This document shows positions 8,679 through 16,203 of a DNA stretch of 34,771 bases, in pieces; within the stretch, counting starts at the first letter, position 1, and each line of letters begins with the position of its first letter. The stretch covers positions 1 through 34,771 of the forward strand of contig WTGF01000037.1 in assembly GCA_011525385.1 (NCBI GenBank), in the 5' to 3' direction. The position numbers were made by a program, and so were the translations under genes. Source of the DNA: Chloroflexota bacterium (GTDB lineage: Bacteria > Chloroflexota > Anaerolineae > Aggregatilineales > Phototrophicaceae). The notes under the pieces were generated by a model. It had not been told where the DNA came from and did not search any database. It saw only the letters and a list, made by a program, of their open reading frames with translations.

Positions 8679-9332
8679 ATGGATGAAAGCAGCCAAGATC
8701 TAAGCGCGCCGGCGTCGCTCTTGTCGCTGGAATCCCTGCGGCAGGCGCGGGATATGCCCTGGAAAGCGAGCAACGAGATCCGTCGCTGGCTGATGACGCC
8801 AATGGCATGGTGGAGGCTGCGCGGGCTGAGCATAGGCGCAGGTTGGCGCTGCTATGGATTGCCGATAATCCAGCGGCACCGCCAAAGCGAGATTTGCGTC
8901 GGTCGTCGGCTGGAGCTTCGTTCGAGCGCGGCCAGCAACCCGCTGGGTCCCAATCGTCCCGTGATCATCAGCACCAGAAGGTCCGGCGCCAGCATTAGGA
9001 TAGGCGACGACTTCGGCATGACCGGCGGTTCCCTGGTTTGTGATCAGCGGATCAGCATCGGTGATCGGGTTTGGGTTGGCGCAAACGCGATTATCACCGA
9101 TAGCGATTTCCACCCCCTCGATCCCGAGAAGCGACGAAGCCATCCCCTGGCTGCAAATACGGCGCCCGTCACGATTGAAGACGACGTCTTTATCGGCATG
9201 AGCGCGCTCATTTTGAAAGGCGTGACTATCGGAGCGGGATCGGTGGTCGCCGCCGGTTGCGTCGTCGTCCGCGATGTGCCGCCCGGGAGCGTGGTCGCCG
9301 GCAACCCGGCGCGGGTCGTCCGCGAAGTATAG
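8679..9332 (+). CDS. Left-handed beta-helix (hexapeptide) acyltransferase
   Basis: 217 residues from ATG 8679. The C-terminal two-thirds carry hexapeptide repeats of the LbH fold: IRIGDDFGMTGG, ISIGDRVWVGANAII, VTIEDDVFIGMSALI, VTIGAGSVVAAGCVV, then the family ending VPPGSVVAGNPARVVR. The likely catalytic His is in ITDSDFHPLDP. These enzymes transfer acetyl groups from acetyl-CoA to sugars or antibiotics; members with this ending usually modify sugars. The substrate is unknown. The reading frame is open back to 8577 and includes a GTG at 8667; no start has a good ribosome binding site. It is convergent with the TIR-FHA gene 15 nt away. Confidence 0.85.
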   Translation: MDESSQDLSAPASLLSLESLRQARDMPWKASNEIRRWLMTPMAWWRLRGLSIGAGWRCYGLPIIQRHRQSEICVGRRLELRSSAASNPLGPNRPVIISTRRSGASIRIGDDFGMTGGSLVCDQRISIGDRVWVGANAIITDSDFHPLDPEKRRSHPLAANTAPVTIEDDVFIGMSALILKGVTIGAGSVVAAGCVVVRDVPPGSVVAGNPARVVREV

Positions 9333-9347
9333 TCTTTCCCCATTAGA

Positions 9348-10115
9348 TCATTGATAAACAATCTCATAAGACAGTGCGATGGAATCGCCCAGCATAATGA
9401 TATCGCCGTCGTTGAGCGGGGAGGGACCGCCAATCCTTTTGCCCGCGATGCGCAGGCCGTTGGTGCTGTCCAGGTCCTCGATGTGATAATTTGCATCTCG
9501 CCGCAATAGCCGCAGGTGATAGCGGCTGACCTGCGGATCTCCAATCACGATGTCATTGGCGCTGTCGCGGCCCAATGTGACTATCTCCTTTTCCAGTCGA
9601 AACATGGCATTCTCGATGGGTCCGCTTCTGATTACGATCCAAAAGCCGGGCTCCTCGGGCATGACGCTTTTGTCAACATCCGGCAGGGGTTGCCGAGCAG
9701 GCGGGCCCGCGGTCGGCCGCGCGCGAGCTCCGTCGACAGTCCTGCGGAACTCCCCAATAAAGTGATCCCAAAAATGGTTTTCGTCGGAAAAACTACGAAC
9801 GTCGAAGCGTTGGACATTAAAGAGACTCGGGTGCAAAAGCACATCGTCGTAGATGATGGCGAAGACCGGTATATTGCCGCCCAGGGCATAGGCGAATTCG
9901 TAAGTCAAGAGTATTGAGTCAGCCGCTTCGTCGGTCAGCAGGATGATGAGCGCGTCGGCATGCCGAATCGCGGCATCCATTTCGACGTGCCAGGCTTGCC
10001 CGGCAACCGGGCTGCGGTCAATCCAGGGCCGATATCCTTGCGCGCGCAAGATGCGGCGCAACTCCTCGGCGCGAGCCCGCGCCGAGGGATCGTAAGACAG
10101 GTAAACATTCTTCAT
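9348..10115 (-). CDS. TIR-FHA fusion protein
   Basis: 255 residues. Residues 1-125 match a bacterial TIR domain: NVYLSYDPSARARAEELRR, the BB-loop region WIDRSPVAGQAW, DALIILLTDEAADS and TYEFAYAL. Glu73 sits where NAD-cleaving TIR domains have their catalytic Glu. A Pro/Ala linker (130-150) leads to an FHA domain (165-255), which binds phosphothreonine peptides. Its hallmark residues are visible: LGRD at 181-184, VSRYH at 196-200 and STNG at 217-220. The start ATG has GAGGA about 8 nt upstream. No transmembrane span. Family knowledge allows either NADase/signalling or scaffold roles; a phosphorylation-guided TIR is an inference. No kinase or effector gene is adjacent. Confidence 0.9.
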   Translation of the reverse strand: MKNVYLSYDPSARARAEELRRILRAQGYRPWIDRSPVAGQAWHVEMDAAIRHADALIILLTDEAADSILLTYEFAYALGGNIPVFAIIYDDVLLHPSLFNVQRFDVRSFSDENHFWDHFIGEFRRTVDGARARPTAGPPARQPLPDVDKSVMPEEPGFWIVIRSGPIENAMFRLEKEIVTLGRDSANDIVIGDPQVSRYHLRLLRRDANYHIEDLDSTNGLRIAGKRIGGPSPLNDGDIIMLGDSIALSYEIVYQ

Positions 10116-10443
10116 TGAGCTTCCTCGGCGGCCCGTCCGCAGCGGTGAAGTTTCCTAGCAATCCTTGCCGGACAGGTATTGTCAGTTGCGAAATTAGAGA
10201 TTCCCGGGCGATCTGGCAGGTCTCCCCTAGCCAAATGTTCGTATTTTGGGTTAATGATCTCATGTCTAAAACTGAAAAATGTATTTCAGCCGAAAAGGAT
10301 AAACTAGCCCGATTCTCTCTCTAGTTGATTATCACGTTCAGCGAGTTTTATGGCAAGTTTGGGAGGGGCTAAGAAAGGCCCGTCTGGACCCGCCGGCGAC
10401 TTCTGTTTGCCGCTCATGTGTCATACAATAGAATTAGAGGAGT
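10116..10443. other. Divergent intergenic gap, TIR-FHA / Rieske-GltB2
   Basis: 328 nt, AT-richer than its surroundings between about 10230 and 10340. No gene is supported. TACAAT at 10424-10429 is a possible -10 for the plus-strand gene, with a weak TTCTGT 17 nt upstream. GAGGAG at 10437-10442 is a strong ribosome-binding word, but only 1 nt from ATG 10444. Confidence 0.5.
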
Positions 10444-12030
10444 ATGGTCGCAAATCATGGGGGACGTATGGCGAATTGGGTTGAAGTGCTAAAGGCCGAT
10501 CAACTTGAAGAAAGCAAGGGCACCACGGTGTTTGTCAACGAGCGCGATATCGCGCTGTACAAGTATCTGGGCGATTTCTATGCTTTGGACAATCGCTGCA
10601 TTCATCGGGATGGCCAACTTGGCGACGGCTACATGGAGGGACCCAATGTATTCTGTCCATTGCACAAATGGGATTACGACGTGCGGACCGGCGTCAGCCG
10701 CTATACCGAAGACGAAACGGTGCCGGTTTATCCAGCGCGCCAGGTAAACGGGAGGGTGGAAATCGACGCCGATGCCGTACCCCCCAAACCGCGCTACGAA
10801 GGAGAGTATTTGGGTTTATGGGCGAGGCGGAACGATCCGCTGGAAACCGAGATGCACGATATCCACAGCTACTCGCGCGGGCGGCGGGCCTTTGTCGAGG
10901 GCATGGGCAGCGAAAAACGTGATTATGCCAGCTTAGGCGACCTGTATTTTTTGCCGGGTCAACTGGCTGTACTGCCCTTGCTCGACGATGTGCCAATCAG
11001 CACGGAAACGGTGATAGCCGCCAAACGGAAGCAGCCTTTGAAGTTGCGAGCGCCGATATTCGTCAGTCATATGAGCTACGGCGCCTTGAGCAAGGAGGCC
11101 AAGCTGGCGCTGGCGAAGGGCGCGGCCGAATTTGGCACTTTGATGTGTTCGGGGGAGGGCGGCATGTTGCCGGAGGCGCGGGCGGCTGCGGGACAATACA
11201 TATTCGAGATGGCTTCGGGCTATTTCGGTTGGAACGAGGAGAACATCGCCAAGGCGGACGGCATCGAGATCAAGATGGGCCAGAGCGCCAAAGCCGGCCT
11301 GGGCGGATTGCTGCCCGGCCACAAGGTTACGGCGGATATCGCGGCGCTGCGCGGCCTGCGGGAAGGGCAAGAAGCGCGCAGCCCGTCGCGTTTCGCCGAT
11401 ATCCATAATGTGGCGGATATGCAAGAGCGCATAGCCTGGATCCGCTCCATCAAACCCGATATGCCCGTTGGCATCAAGTTGGCGGCCAGCCGAATCGAGG
11501 CTGATTTGGCAGAGGCGGTGAAACTGGATATAGATTGGATCACGCTTGATGGCCGCGCCGGCGGCACGGGCGCGGCGGCAAAGCATATCATGGACAACAT
11601 CTGTGTGCCGACGGTTTTCGCCATCCCGCGGGCGCGCCGTTGGCTGGATGACAATGGACACAGGGACATCAGTCTGATCGCAACCGGTGGTTTGCGCACC
11701 AGCGCCGATGTGGCTAAGGCGCTGGCCTTGGGCGCGGACGCGGTTGCATTGGCAACCGCAGCGATGATCGCCATCGGCTGCAAGCAGTATCGGGCTTGCA
11801 GCAGCGACAGTTGCCCGGTAGGCATCGCCACACAAAAGATGAATTTGCGAGCGCGCTTCGATGTGGAGACGTCCAAGCAGCGCCTCGTGAACTTCTTCGA
11901 GGCGATGACGGAGCAGATGAGCCAGTTCGCGCGCATGTGCGGCAAGCGCAGCGTCCATGATTTGAGCTACGAAGACCTGGCGACGACAAGTCATGAAATC
12001 AGTCTTCATACGCCTGTGCAGCATGTATGA
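10444..12030 (+). CDS. Rieske [2Fe-2S] domain fused to FMN-dependent glutamate synthase (GltB2) domain
   Basis: 528 residues. Residues 12-110 form a Rieske ferredoxin with both ligand pairs, C52-x-H54 and C71-x2-H74 (CIHRDG and CPLHKW). Residues about 165-500 are the FMN-binding central/synthase domain of glutamate synthase: SHMSYGALS, CSGEGGMLPEAR, KMGQSAKAGLGG, TLDGRAGGTGAA and IATGGLR. The [3Fe-4S] ligands C446-x5-C452-x4-C457 are intact. The amidotransferase domain and a separate small subunit are absent here. Stand-alone GltB2 proteins include archaeal-type glutamate synthases and methylamine-glutamate N-methyltransferase subunits, so the reaction is uncertain. The Rieske cluster could supply electrons (inference). 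The start may be ATG 10468 instead, which also gives the usual Rieske N-terminus. Confidence 0.9.
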   Translation: MVANHGGRMANWVEVLKADQLEESKGTTVFVNERDIALYKYLGDFYALDNRCIHRDGQLGDGYMEGPNVFCPLHKWDYDVRTGVSRYTEDETVPVYPARQVNGRVEIDADAVPPKPRYEGEYLGLWARRNDPLETEMHDIHSYSRGRRAFVEGMGSEKRDYASLGDLYFLPGQLAVLPLLDDVPISTETVIAAKRKQPLKLRAPIFVSHMSYGALSKEAKLALAKGAAEFGTLMCSGEGGMLPEARAAAGQYIFEMASGYFGWNEENIAKADGIEIKMGQSAKAGLGGLLPGHKVTADIAALRGLREGQEARSPSRFADIHNVADMQERIAWIRSIKPDMPVGIKLAASRIEADLAEAVKLDIDWITLDGRAGGTGAAAKHIMDNICVPTVFAIPRARRWLDDNGHRDISLIATGGLRTSADVAKALALGADAVALATAAMIAIGCKQYRACSSDSCPVGIATQKMNLRARFDVETSKQRLVNFFEAMTEQMSQFARMCGKRSVHDLSYEDLATTSHEISLHTPVQHV

Positions 12031-12042
12031 CATGTTACTTAG

Positions 12043-12071
12043 TTGAGATGAGGTGAAATTTATGTTATGAT
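12043..12071 (+). promoter_or_regulatory. Strong candidate promoter for the small membrane-protein operon
   Basis: TTGAGA (12043-12048), 17-nt spacer, TATGAT (12066-12071), preceded by TGT so that an extended -10 is also present. Each hexamer matches 5 of 6 consensus bases. Expected start of transcription is near 12078, giving a leader of about 42 nt before ATG 12120. It lies just after the Rieske-GltB2 stop, so the next genes need not depend on that operon. Confidence 0.75.
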
Positions 12072-12119
12072 CGCGTTCATGCCGTGTCATGGTACTCATG
12101 TGGACTGGAGCCGAAACGG

Positions 12120-12566
12120 ATGAACCTTTATGAAAGAAGAATCGAGAAATGGATCGTTAATTCCGTCATTATTCCGCTATCGCCGATTCTAGCTGCCCTT
12201 GGTTTTGCGATTCTGCAAGGCACGGATCTTGACTATCAAGAGATTTTGGGAAGAACTGAAATATATATGGTGTCCGTAATCATGTTGGCGTCAACTAAAC
12301 GCGACTTGTCCAATGCCCAAATGGGGGCAAAGAGGTTTACCGTCACAGGAAGACTCGTGGAATGGCTCACGCCGACTCTTATCGTGATCTGTATGATATA
12401 TGGCGTGATCTTCTTCAACGCGAATATTAATAGCGTGCAGATTTCGCAGACGGCCACCGCCAATCTCGGTGTCATGCTCGCCACATTTGTTTTTGGGATG
12501 TGCGCATTGATTCAACGTAGTATTCGTCGGCAGATGGCAATTGAGGCCAAAGGAATACCATCATGA
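12120..12566 (+). CDS. Small multi-span membrane protein, function unknown
   Basis: 148 residues from ATG 12120, chosen because GGAG lies 9 nt upstream; an in-frame GTG at 12084 has no such site. Hydrophobic segments at about 12-33, 44-60, 80-98 and 111-128 suggest four membrane spans. Charged residues sit between them (a basic TKRDLSNAQMGAKR loop at about 60-73) and the C-terminus is basic. I do not recognise the family. The gene has its own strong promoter, and its stop overlaps the start of the 49-residue protein that follows (ATGA), so the pair is translationally coupled. Local base composition is more AT-rich than its neighbours, which could reflect recent arrival. Confidence 0.8.
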   Translation: MNLYERRIEKWIVNSVIIPLSPILAALGFAILQGTDLDYQEILGRTEIYMVSVIMLASTKRDLSNAQMGAKRFTVTGRLVEWLTPTLIVICMIYGVIFFNANINSVQISQTATANLGVMLATFVFGMCALIQRSIRRQMAIEAKGIPS

Positions 12567-12712
12567 CCTCTGATATGTTGATTCCCTATTTGTTTGTCAT
12601 GTTTGTCATCATTGTAGGGTCGATAATGTATACGAATCGCCCGGCGCGAAAGATCGACGCGCCTGATGACGGCAAACAATCGGCGAGCGCTGCGGACCGC
12701 GCGTCGCCTTGA
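12563..12712 (+). CDS. 49-residue single-span membrane protein
   Basis: Small gene whose ATG overlaps the upstream stop as ATGA. AAAGGA at 12549-12554 lies 8 nt before the start, a good ribosome binding site. Residues 5-24 are a strongly hydrophobic membrane segment (IPYLFVMFVIIVGSIMY). The remaining tail is hydrophilic, with the basic stretch RPARK followed by an acidic DAPDD and a Ser/Ala-rich end. No homologue is recognised. Co-translation with the four-span protein suggests a partner or subunit (inference). It ends 45 nt from the convergent GT4 gene. Confidence 0.75.
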   Translation: MTSDMLIPYLFVMFVIIVGSIMYTNRPARKIDAPDDGKQSASAADRASP

Positions 12713-12757
12713 GCCATTGCAAACGGCGCTCGTTTCCGAGTCAAATATCTCGGGAAC

Positions 12758-13894
12758 TTATCTCTGCACTTGCTGTGTGAAGCCCTTATACACCGCAACC
12801 GTCCCGGACACCATGCGATCGACGCTGAAGCGGTCTTCCAAGCGAGCCGCGCCCAGCAATCCCATATGCTGGCGCAAGGCATGGTCTTCCAATAGCCGTG
12901 TCATGGCCGCTGCCAGAGCATCGACATCGCGCGCCTCGACAAGCAGCCCGGTCTCGCCATGAACCACGATTTCGGGAATGGCGCTGACGCGATTCGCGAT
13001 CACGGGCACGCGCCTCGACATTGCCTCCAACAGGACCAATCCAAATCCCTCCCACAGGCTGGGCATCAGCAGCACATCAAAGGCGCCGATCAACCTGGCG
13101 GCATCGCCGCGCCATCCAAGCCAATGAACGTTGGCGTCGATGCCGAGTTCCCGGGCGAGCGCTTCGAGTTGAGGACGCAGGTCGCCGTCGCCGGCTATGA
13201 TCAGGTTCGCGGTCGGGAATCGGTCCCGGATTTGCTGAAGCGCACGCAAGGCGTAAGGAACGCCTTTCTGTTCAACGATTCGGCAAACCATACCGAGCAG
13301 CAGGGCGTCAGAATCCAGGCGCAGCTCAACAGACAAGTTTTGGCGGGCGGCGCGGAGTTCTTCATCGGCAACCCATTTGTGCTCCAGGCCATAGTGGACC
13401 ACAGCGATCTTTTCGCCTGGCGCGTCTTCGACCTCGATCATGAAATCCTTGATCGCGGCGGAAATGGCGATGCCGCCGTTGGTAAGGCGCCACATCATCG
13501 GGCTAATGCGCTGCCATATTGGGTGGAAACGGAATTGATCATCGTTGTGACGGCTGCTGATGACGGCGCCGACGCCCGCAAGCTTTGCGGCGAACAAGCC
13601 GTAAAGGTCGGCATGGATCAAATGCGTGTGTACGATGTCCGGCTTGATCTCGCGCAAGGCGCGTCGAATCTTGAATATCAGGGTCAGATCATAGTCGCGA
13701 TGGATTGTCAACCGGCGCAGGGGGATGCCGCGTTCTTTCGCCGCGCTGACCATGTCCGCCATGGGTTTGTCAGCTTCGACCAGGATGAGCAAATGAGCGT
13801 CGACATCATGCCGGCGCAAGGCGCTCAACAGAACCAGCAGATGGCGTTCGGCGCCACTGATTCGCGTAACTTTTATGAGGTGCGCGACGCGCAT
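12758..13894 (-). CDS. GT4 family glycosyltransferase
   Basis: 378 residues from ATG 13894, chosen because GGAG lies 7 nt upstream; the frame is open to 13927. GT-B fold. The N-terminal acceptor half begins MRVAHLIKVTRISGAERHL, with a SRHNDD motif near residue 113. The C-terminal nucleotide-sugar half has GMVCRIVEQKG near 205, IIAGDGDLR near 240, and the family E-x7-E signature in EGFGLVLLE near 302. It transfers a sugar from an activated donor to a lipid-linked or polysaccharide acceptor in the cytoplasm. No neighbouring polysaccharide cluster defines the product. Single gene, convergent with the small membrane-protein pair. Confidence 0.9.
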   Translation of the reverse strand: MRVAHLIKVTRISGAERHLLVLLSALRRHDVDAHLLILVEADKPMADMVSAAKERGIPLRRLTIHRDYDLTLIFKIRRALREIKPDIVHTHLIHADLYGLFAAKLAGVGAVISSRHNDDQFRFHPIWQRISPMMWRLTNGGIAISAAIKDFMIEVEDAPGEKIAVVHYGLEHKWVADEELRAARQNLSVELRLDSDALLLGMVCRIVEQKGVPYALRALQQIRDRFPTANLIIAGDGDLRPQLEALARELGIDANVHWLGWRGDAARLIGAFDVLLMPSLWEGFGLVLLEAMSRRVPVIANRVSAIPEIVVHGETGLLVEARDVDALAAAMTRLLEDHALRQHMGLLGAARLEDRFSVDRMVSGTVAVYKGFTQQVQR

Positions 13895-13996
13895 GAGACG
13901 CTCCGATGGCAGGCGCTGGCGCGGCAACTGTAGCAGACGGCGTGGTCAACGGCTAGTTTTAAGTCAGCTCAAGATAGCGCCAGCGCGTTTTTTCTA

Positions 13997-14034
13997 CCCC
14001 ATCCCCGGCCCTTCCCCATTGCAATGGGGAAGGG
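13997..14034. repeat. GC-rich palindromic repeat, copy 2
   Basis: A ccccatccccggcccttcc lead with a perfect 12-bp inverted repeat (14009-14020 with 14023-14034) around a 2-nt GC loop. Related to 8503-8546 but with a longer stem. Confidence 0.75.
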
Positions 14035-14106
14035 TGACTCGTTGTTGAAAATGGTACATTTTATGCGAGCTTTCACGAATTAGTGGACAAAATATCGTTT
14101 TCGGCG

Positions 14107-14178
14107 GGTCGCGTAGGTCGCGTAGGTCGCGTAGACACTGACCGCAGACACTGACCGCAGACACTGACCGGCAACACC
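14107..14178. repeat. Tandem tract: three 9-bp and three 13-bp units
   Basis: Three exact copies of ggtcgcgta (14107-14133) run directly into nearly three copies of gacactgaccgca (14134-14170), followed by caacaccgag. The same words in single or diverged form occur at 4736-4822 and 4976-5038. Confidence 0.85.
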
Positions 14179-14320
14179 GAGAAAAGCAAGTAAAATCAAT
14201 ACACTTGTCTTATTTCAGGCAGGCTTTTGAGCGACAGATGTCGTTTCTTTGGCGACTTTGCCATATACAGGTGGCAGATTTAGAGGAAAAGTCGTCAAAA
14301 GACTCTGAACTGTTTACGTA

Positions 14321-14396
14321 AACCGCGTCGCTCAAGCAACGGGACGGCATACTATTTTGCGTGAGCGCGGCAGACCTTTTCGCTGCCGCCGAGGGG
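14321..14396. repeat. 76-bp dispersed repeat, copy A
   Basis: Starts aaccgcgtcgctca and ends ttcgctgccgccgagggg, with attttgcgtgagcgcggcag between. The first block and the gtgagcgcgg block are imperfect inverted repeats, so it can fold back. It matches 14573-14649 over most of its length and, more weakly, 16204-16274. Confidence 0.8.
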
Positions 14397-14459
14397 CTCT
14401 GTGTCCTCAGCAGGACCAAGTAAGTCGTGCAACTCCAAAATAACAGGCGGTGGCAGGGA

Positions 14460-14539
14460 CGACCCGCACAACCTGGTCGGAGCGGTGGGCGAGCCAAGGC
14501 TCGTCCCTACATTCAGCTCGCAATTTGTTGCATTATTTT
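14460..14539. repeat. 80-bp dispersed repeat, copy 2
   Basis: Aligned with 3563-3642 over its full length with few changes. Retains the GGGCGAGCC/GGCTCGTCC palindrome (one G:T pair) and the ttgcattatttt tail. It lies between copies A and B of the 76-bp family. Confidence 0.85.
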
Positions 14540-14572
14540 CTTGGAATTACTTCTGTGTCCTCTTTTTTAATA

Positions 14573-14649
14573 AACCGCGATCTGCGGTAGCCGAGCAGGT
14601 TTATTATTTTGTGTGAGCGCGGTAGCCAAATTTCGTTGCCGCCGAGCGG
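14573..14649. repeat. 76-bp dispersed repeat, copy B
   Basis: Starts aaccgcgatctgcggtag, contains attttgtgtgagcgcggtag and ends ttcgttgccgccgagcgg. It is 73 nt downstream of the M28 peptidase stop. On the minus strand its end (CCGC...GCGG then TTTATT) could act as a weak terminator for that gene. Confidence 0.8.
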
Positions 14650-14721
14650 CTGTGGTTAGATTTTGGTTGGATTTCTTGTCGATTCTGCGAATGCACGATG
14701 TGATGCGAATGCTCTGGCAGT

Positions 14722-16086
14722 TCAAGGCAGGGGAATTTCCTGCGATAGAGGACCTGTCAGCCCTCGCGCATCTTTGGCTGCGATAGCGATGCCGCTGTAA
14801 TCGGTGAAACCGTCCCATACCAGGCTGGTTTCGCTATGCACAATCTGTCGCTGGTAGAAAAGCCCACCCGGGCGGCGCAAGGCGATAATGTATCCTGCTG
14901 CTTCGGCCACCGGTTCCCAAACCAATTCGGTCTGGCCTCCGCCCCTTCGCAAGACGATGTTTTTCGGCGGACGCGGACCGTCGGCAAGGGCGGTCAGGAC
15001 GGCAAGGATGGCCTTGGTGGCGTCCCGGAGGTAACCGGCTTCGATATATTCGATCGTGTCTGTGGGATCTCCGTTGAGTTTCTCTTCGTAGGCGTTGATG
15101 AGGCGAACCGCCGGATAATCCAACTCGCTGAAAGAAAAGTGATCGCCATAGCGGTTTTCGCGGTCGATCGCGTCCTGCACGACCAAGTCCAGGTTGATAC
15201 CGTAATTGAAGCCGATGAAATTAACCATACGCGCCAGGCGGCGGGAAAGGGAACTTTCGTTGGGTCCGGCGGAAAAGACGCGCAATTCGCGGTCGTTAAC
15301 CAGCCCGTTTCGATCGTGCACATTGCCGATGGTATCAACATTGATCATGCCTATTAGGTCGGTTTGATCCTCGCGAATCCAGGAGGCGAAGGCTTTGCTG
15401 CCTTGCCTGCCAACCTCCTCGGCGGAAAAAAGGACAAACATGATGGTGGCTTTGTAGCGGGTCTGGCTCATGATGCGCGCCAATTCCAGCACGGCCGCGA
15501 CGCCCGATCCGTTGTCGTTCGCGCCGGGCGCATAGACATCAATGGAGTCGAGCGGACGGCCGATGCTATCGTAGTGAGCGCCGACCAAAACCGTGCCAGC
15601 CCCGACTTCTGTACCTTGGATGACGGCGACAAGGTTGAACTGTGATCGCCGCTCGCCGTCCGGCGTGACCGATTCAAATGGCAGGTCAAATGTGTATAGA
15701 TTGCCGCTGGATGCCTGGCGATAGGTCTCGAACTGACCGGTAATATAGGACCTTGCCGCGCCGATGCCCCGGTTGGTTGAAGCTTGGGCCGAGTTAACAT
15801 GCCTGGTATAGAAATCTTGCAGGGTGCGGATATGCGTCATCAGGCGGTCGGATTCCACTTGATCCAGGATGCGATAGATTTCTATATCGGAGGGCGCGTC
15901 CGGCGTGGCGCCTATGTCTCTTACGCGCGCTGGCCCTGCGGCTACATATCCCAGCGTGGGCGGCGGGGTCCGCGTTGAAAGAGGCGCCAGCGTAGGCGGC
16001 GCGTTCGCGCCGGTACCAAGGTTGCAGGCGACCAGGAGCAGCAAGAAGCCGCCCAAAATGGCGATGGTGTTACGATGCCTATCCAT
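14722..16086 (-). CDS. M28 family zinc aminopeptidase, lipoprotein, with Fn3-like tail
   Basis: 454 residues. Signal peptide with lipobox LVAC; lipidated Cys21, then a Thr/Pro-rich linker. The M28 catalytic domain (about 70-355) keeps every expected residue: zinc ligands H171 (GAHYDS), D191 (GANDNGSG), E224 (FSAEEVG), D251 and H316 (GDHFSF), with the general base E223. Family members remove N-terminal amino acids from peptides outside the cell. The last about 85 residues look like a fibronectin type III domain (TELVWEPVAEAAGYII). Single gene, flanked on both sides by 76-bp repeats. Confidence 0.92.
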   Translation of the reverse strand: MDRHRNTIAILGGFLLLLVACNLGTGANAPPTLAPLSTRTPPPTLGYVAAGPARVRDIGATPDAPSDIEIYRILDQVESDRLMTHIRTLQDFYTRHVNSAQASTNRGIGAARSYITGQFETYRQASSGNLYTFDLPFESVTPDGERRSQFNLVAVIQGTEVGAGTVLVGAHYDSIGRPLDSIDVYAPGANDNGSGVAAVLELARIMSQTRYKATIMFVLFSAEEVGRQGSKAFASWIREDQTDLIGMINVDTIGNVHDRNGLVNDRELRVFSAGPNESSLSRRLARMVNFIGFNYGINLDLVVQDAIDRENRYGDHFSFSELDYPAVRLINAYEEKLNGDPTDTIEYIEAGYLRDATKAILAVLTALADGPRPPKNIVLRRGGGQTELVWEPVAEAAGYIIALRRPGGLFYQRQIVHSETSLVWDGFTDYSGIAIAAKDARGLTGPLSQEIPLP

Positions 16087-16203
16087 GAGGGTGATTTTAG
16101 CATAGTTCGCTTATTGCGAAGTCGCCGTAGACGAAGCGTCCGAGAACAGTATGATTGCCAGGCGCATCGATGAGATTCGCTGGCGAGGGGGTAATTTTTT
16201 ATA

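Larger units (their letters stand above)
13895..14721. other. 827-nt repeat-filled gap without a gene
   Basis: Contains, in order, a GC-rich palindrome, a 9-bp/13-bp tandem tract, one 76-bp repeat, one 80-bp repeat and another 76-bp repeat, each listed separately. A 95-codon minus-strand frame (14210-14497) crosses several of these and has no coding character. It separates the GT4 gene from the M28 peptidase gene. Confidence 0.75.

Noticed and set aside
10115..10324. 69-codon plus-strand frame starting in the TIR-FHA start codon
   Set aside because: No ribosome binding site, no recognisable protein.
10933..12099. 388-codon minus-strand open frame
   Set aside because: Antisense to the Rieske-GltB2 gene, and it crosses the promoter of the next operon.
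9348..12712. A TIR-centred defence island including the Rieske-GltB2 and membrane-protein genes
   Set aside because: The genes have separate promoters and orientations, and none of the neighbours carries a nuclease, sensor or typical defence domain. Proximity alone does not support a system.
12959..13933. 324-codon plus-strand open frame
   Set aside because: Antisense to the GT4 gene, whose donor-site motifs are intact.
14104..14178. CRISPR-like array
   Set aside because: Units are 9 and 13 bp, contiguous, with no spacers and no cas genes in the window.
14210..14497. 95-codon minus-strand frame in the repeat gap
   Set aside because: Runs across two unrelated repeats; no ribosome binding site, no family resemblance.
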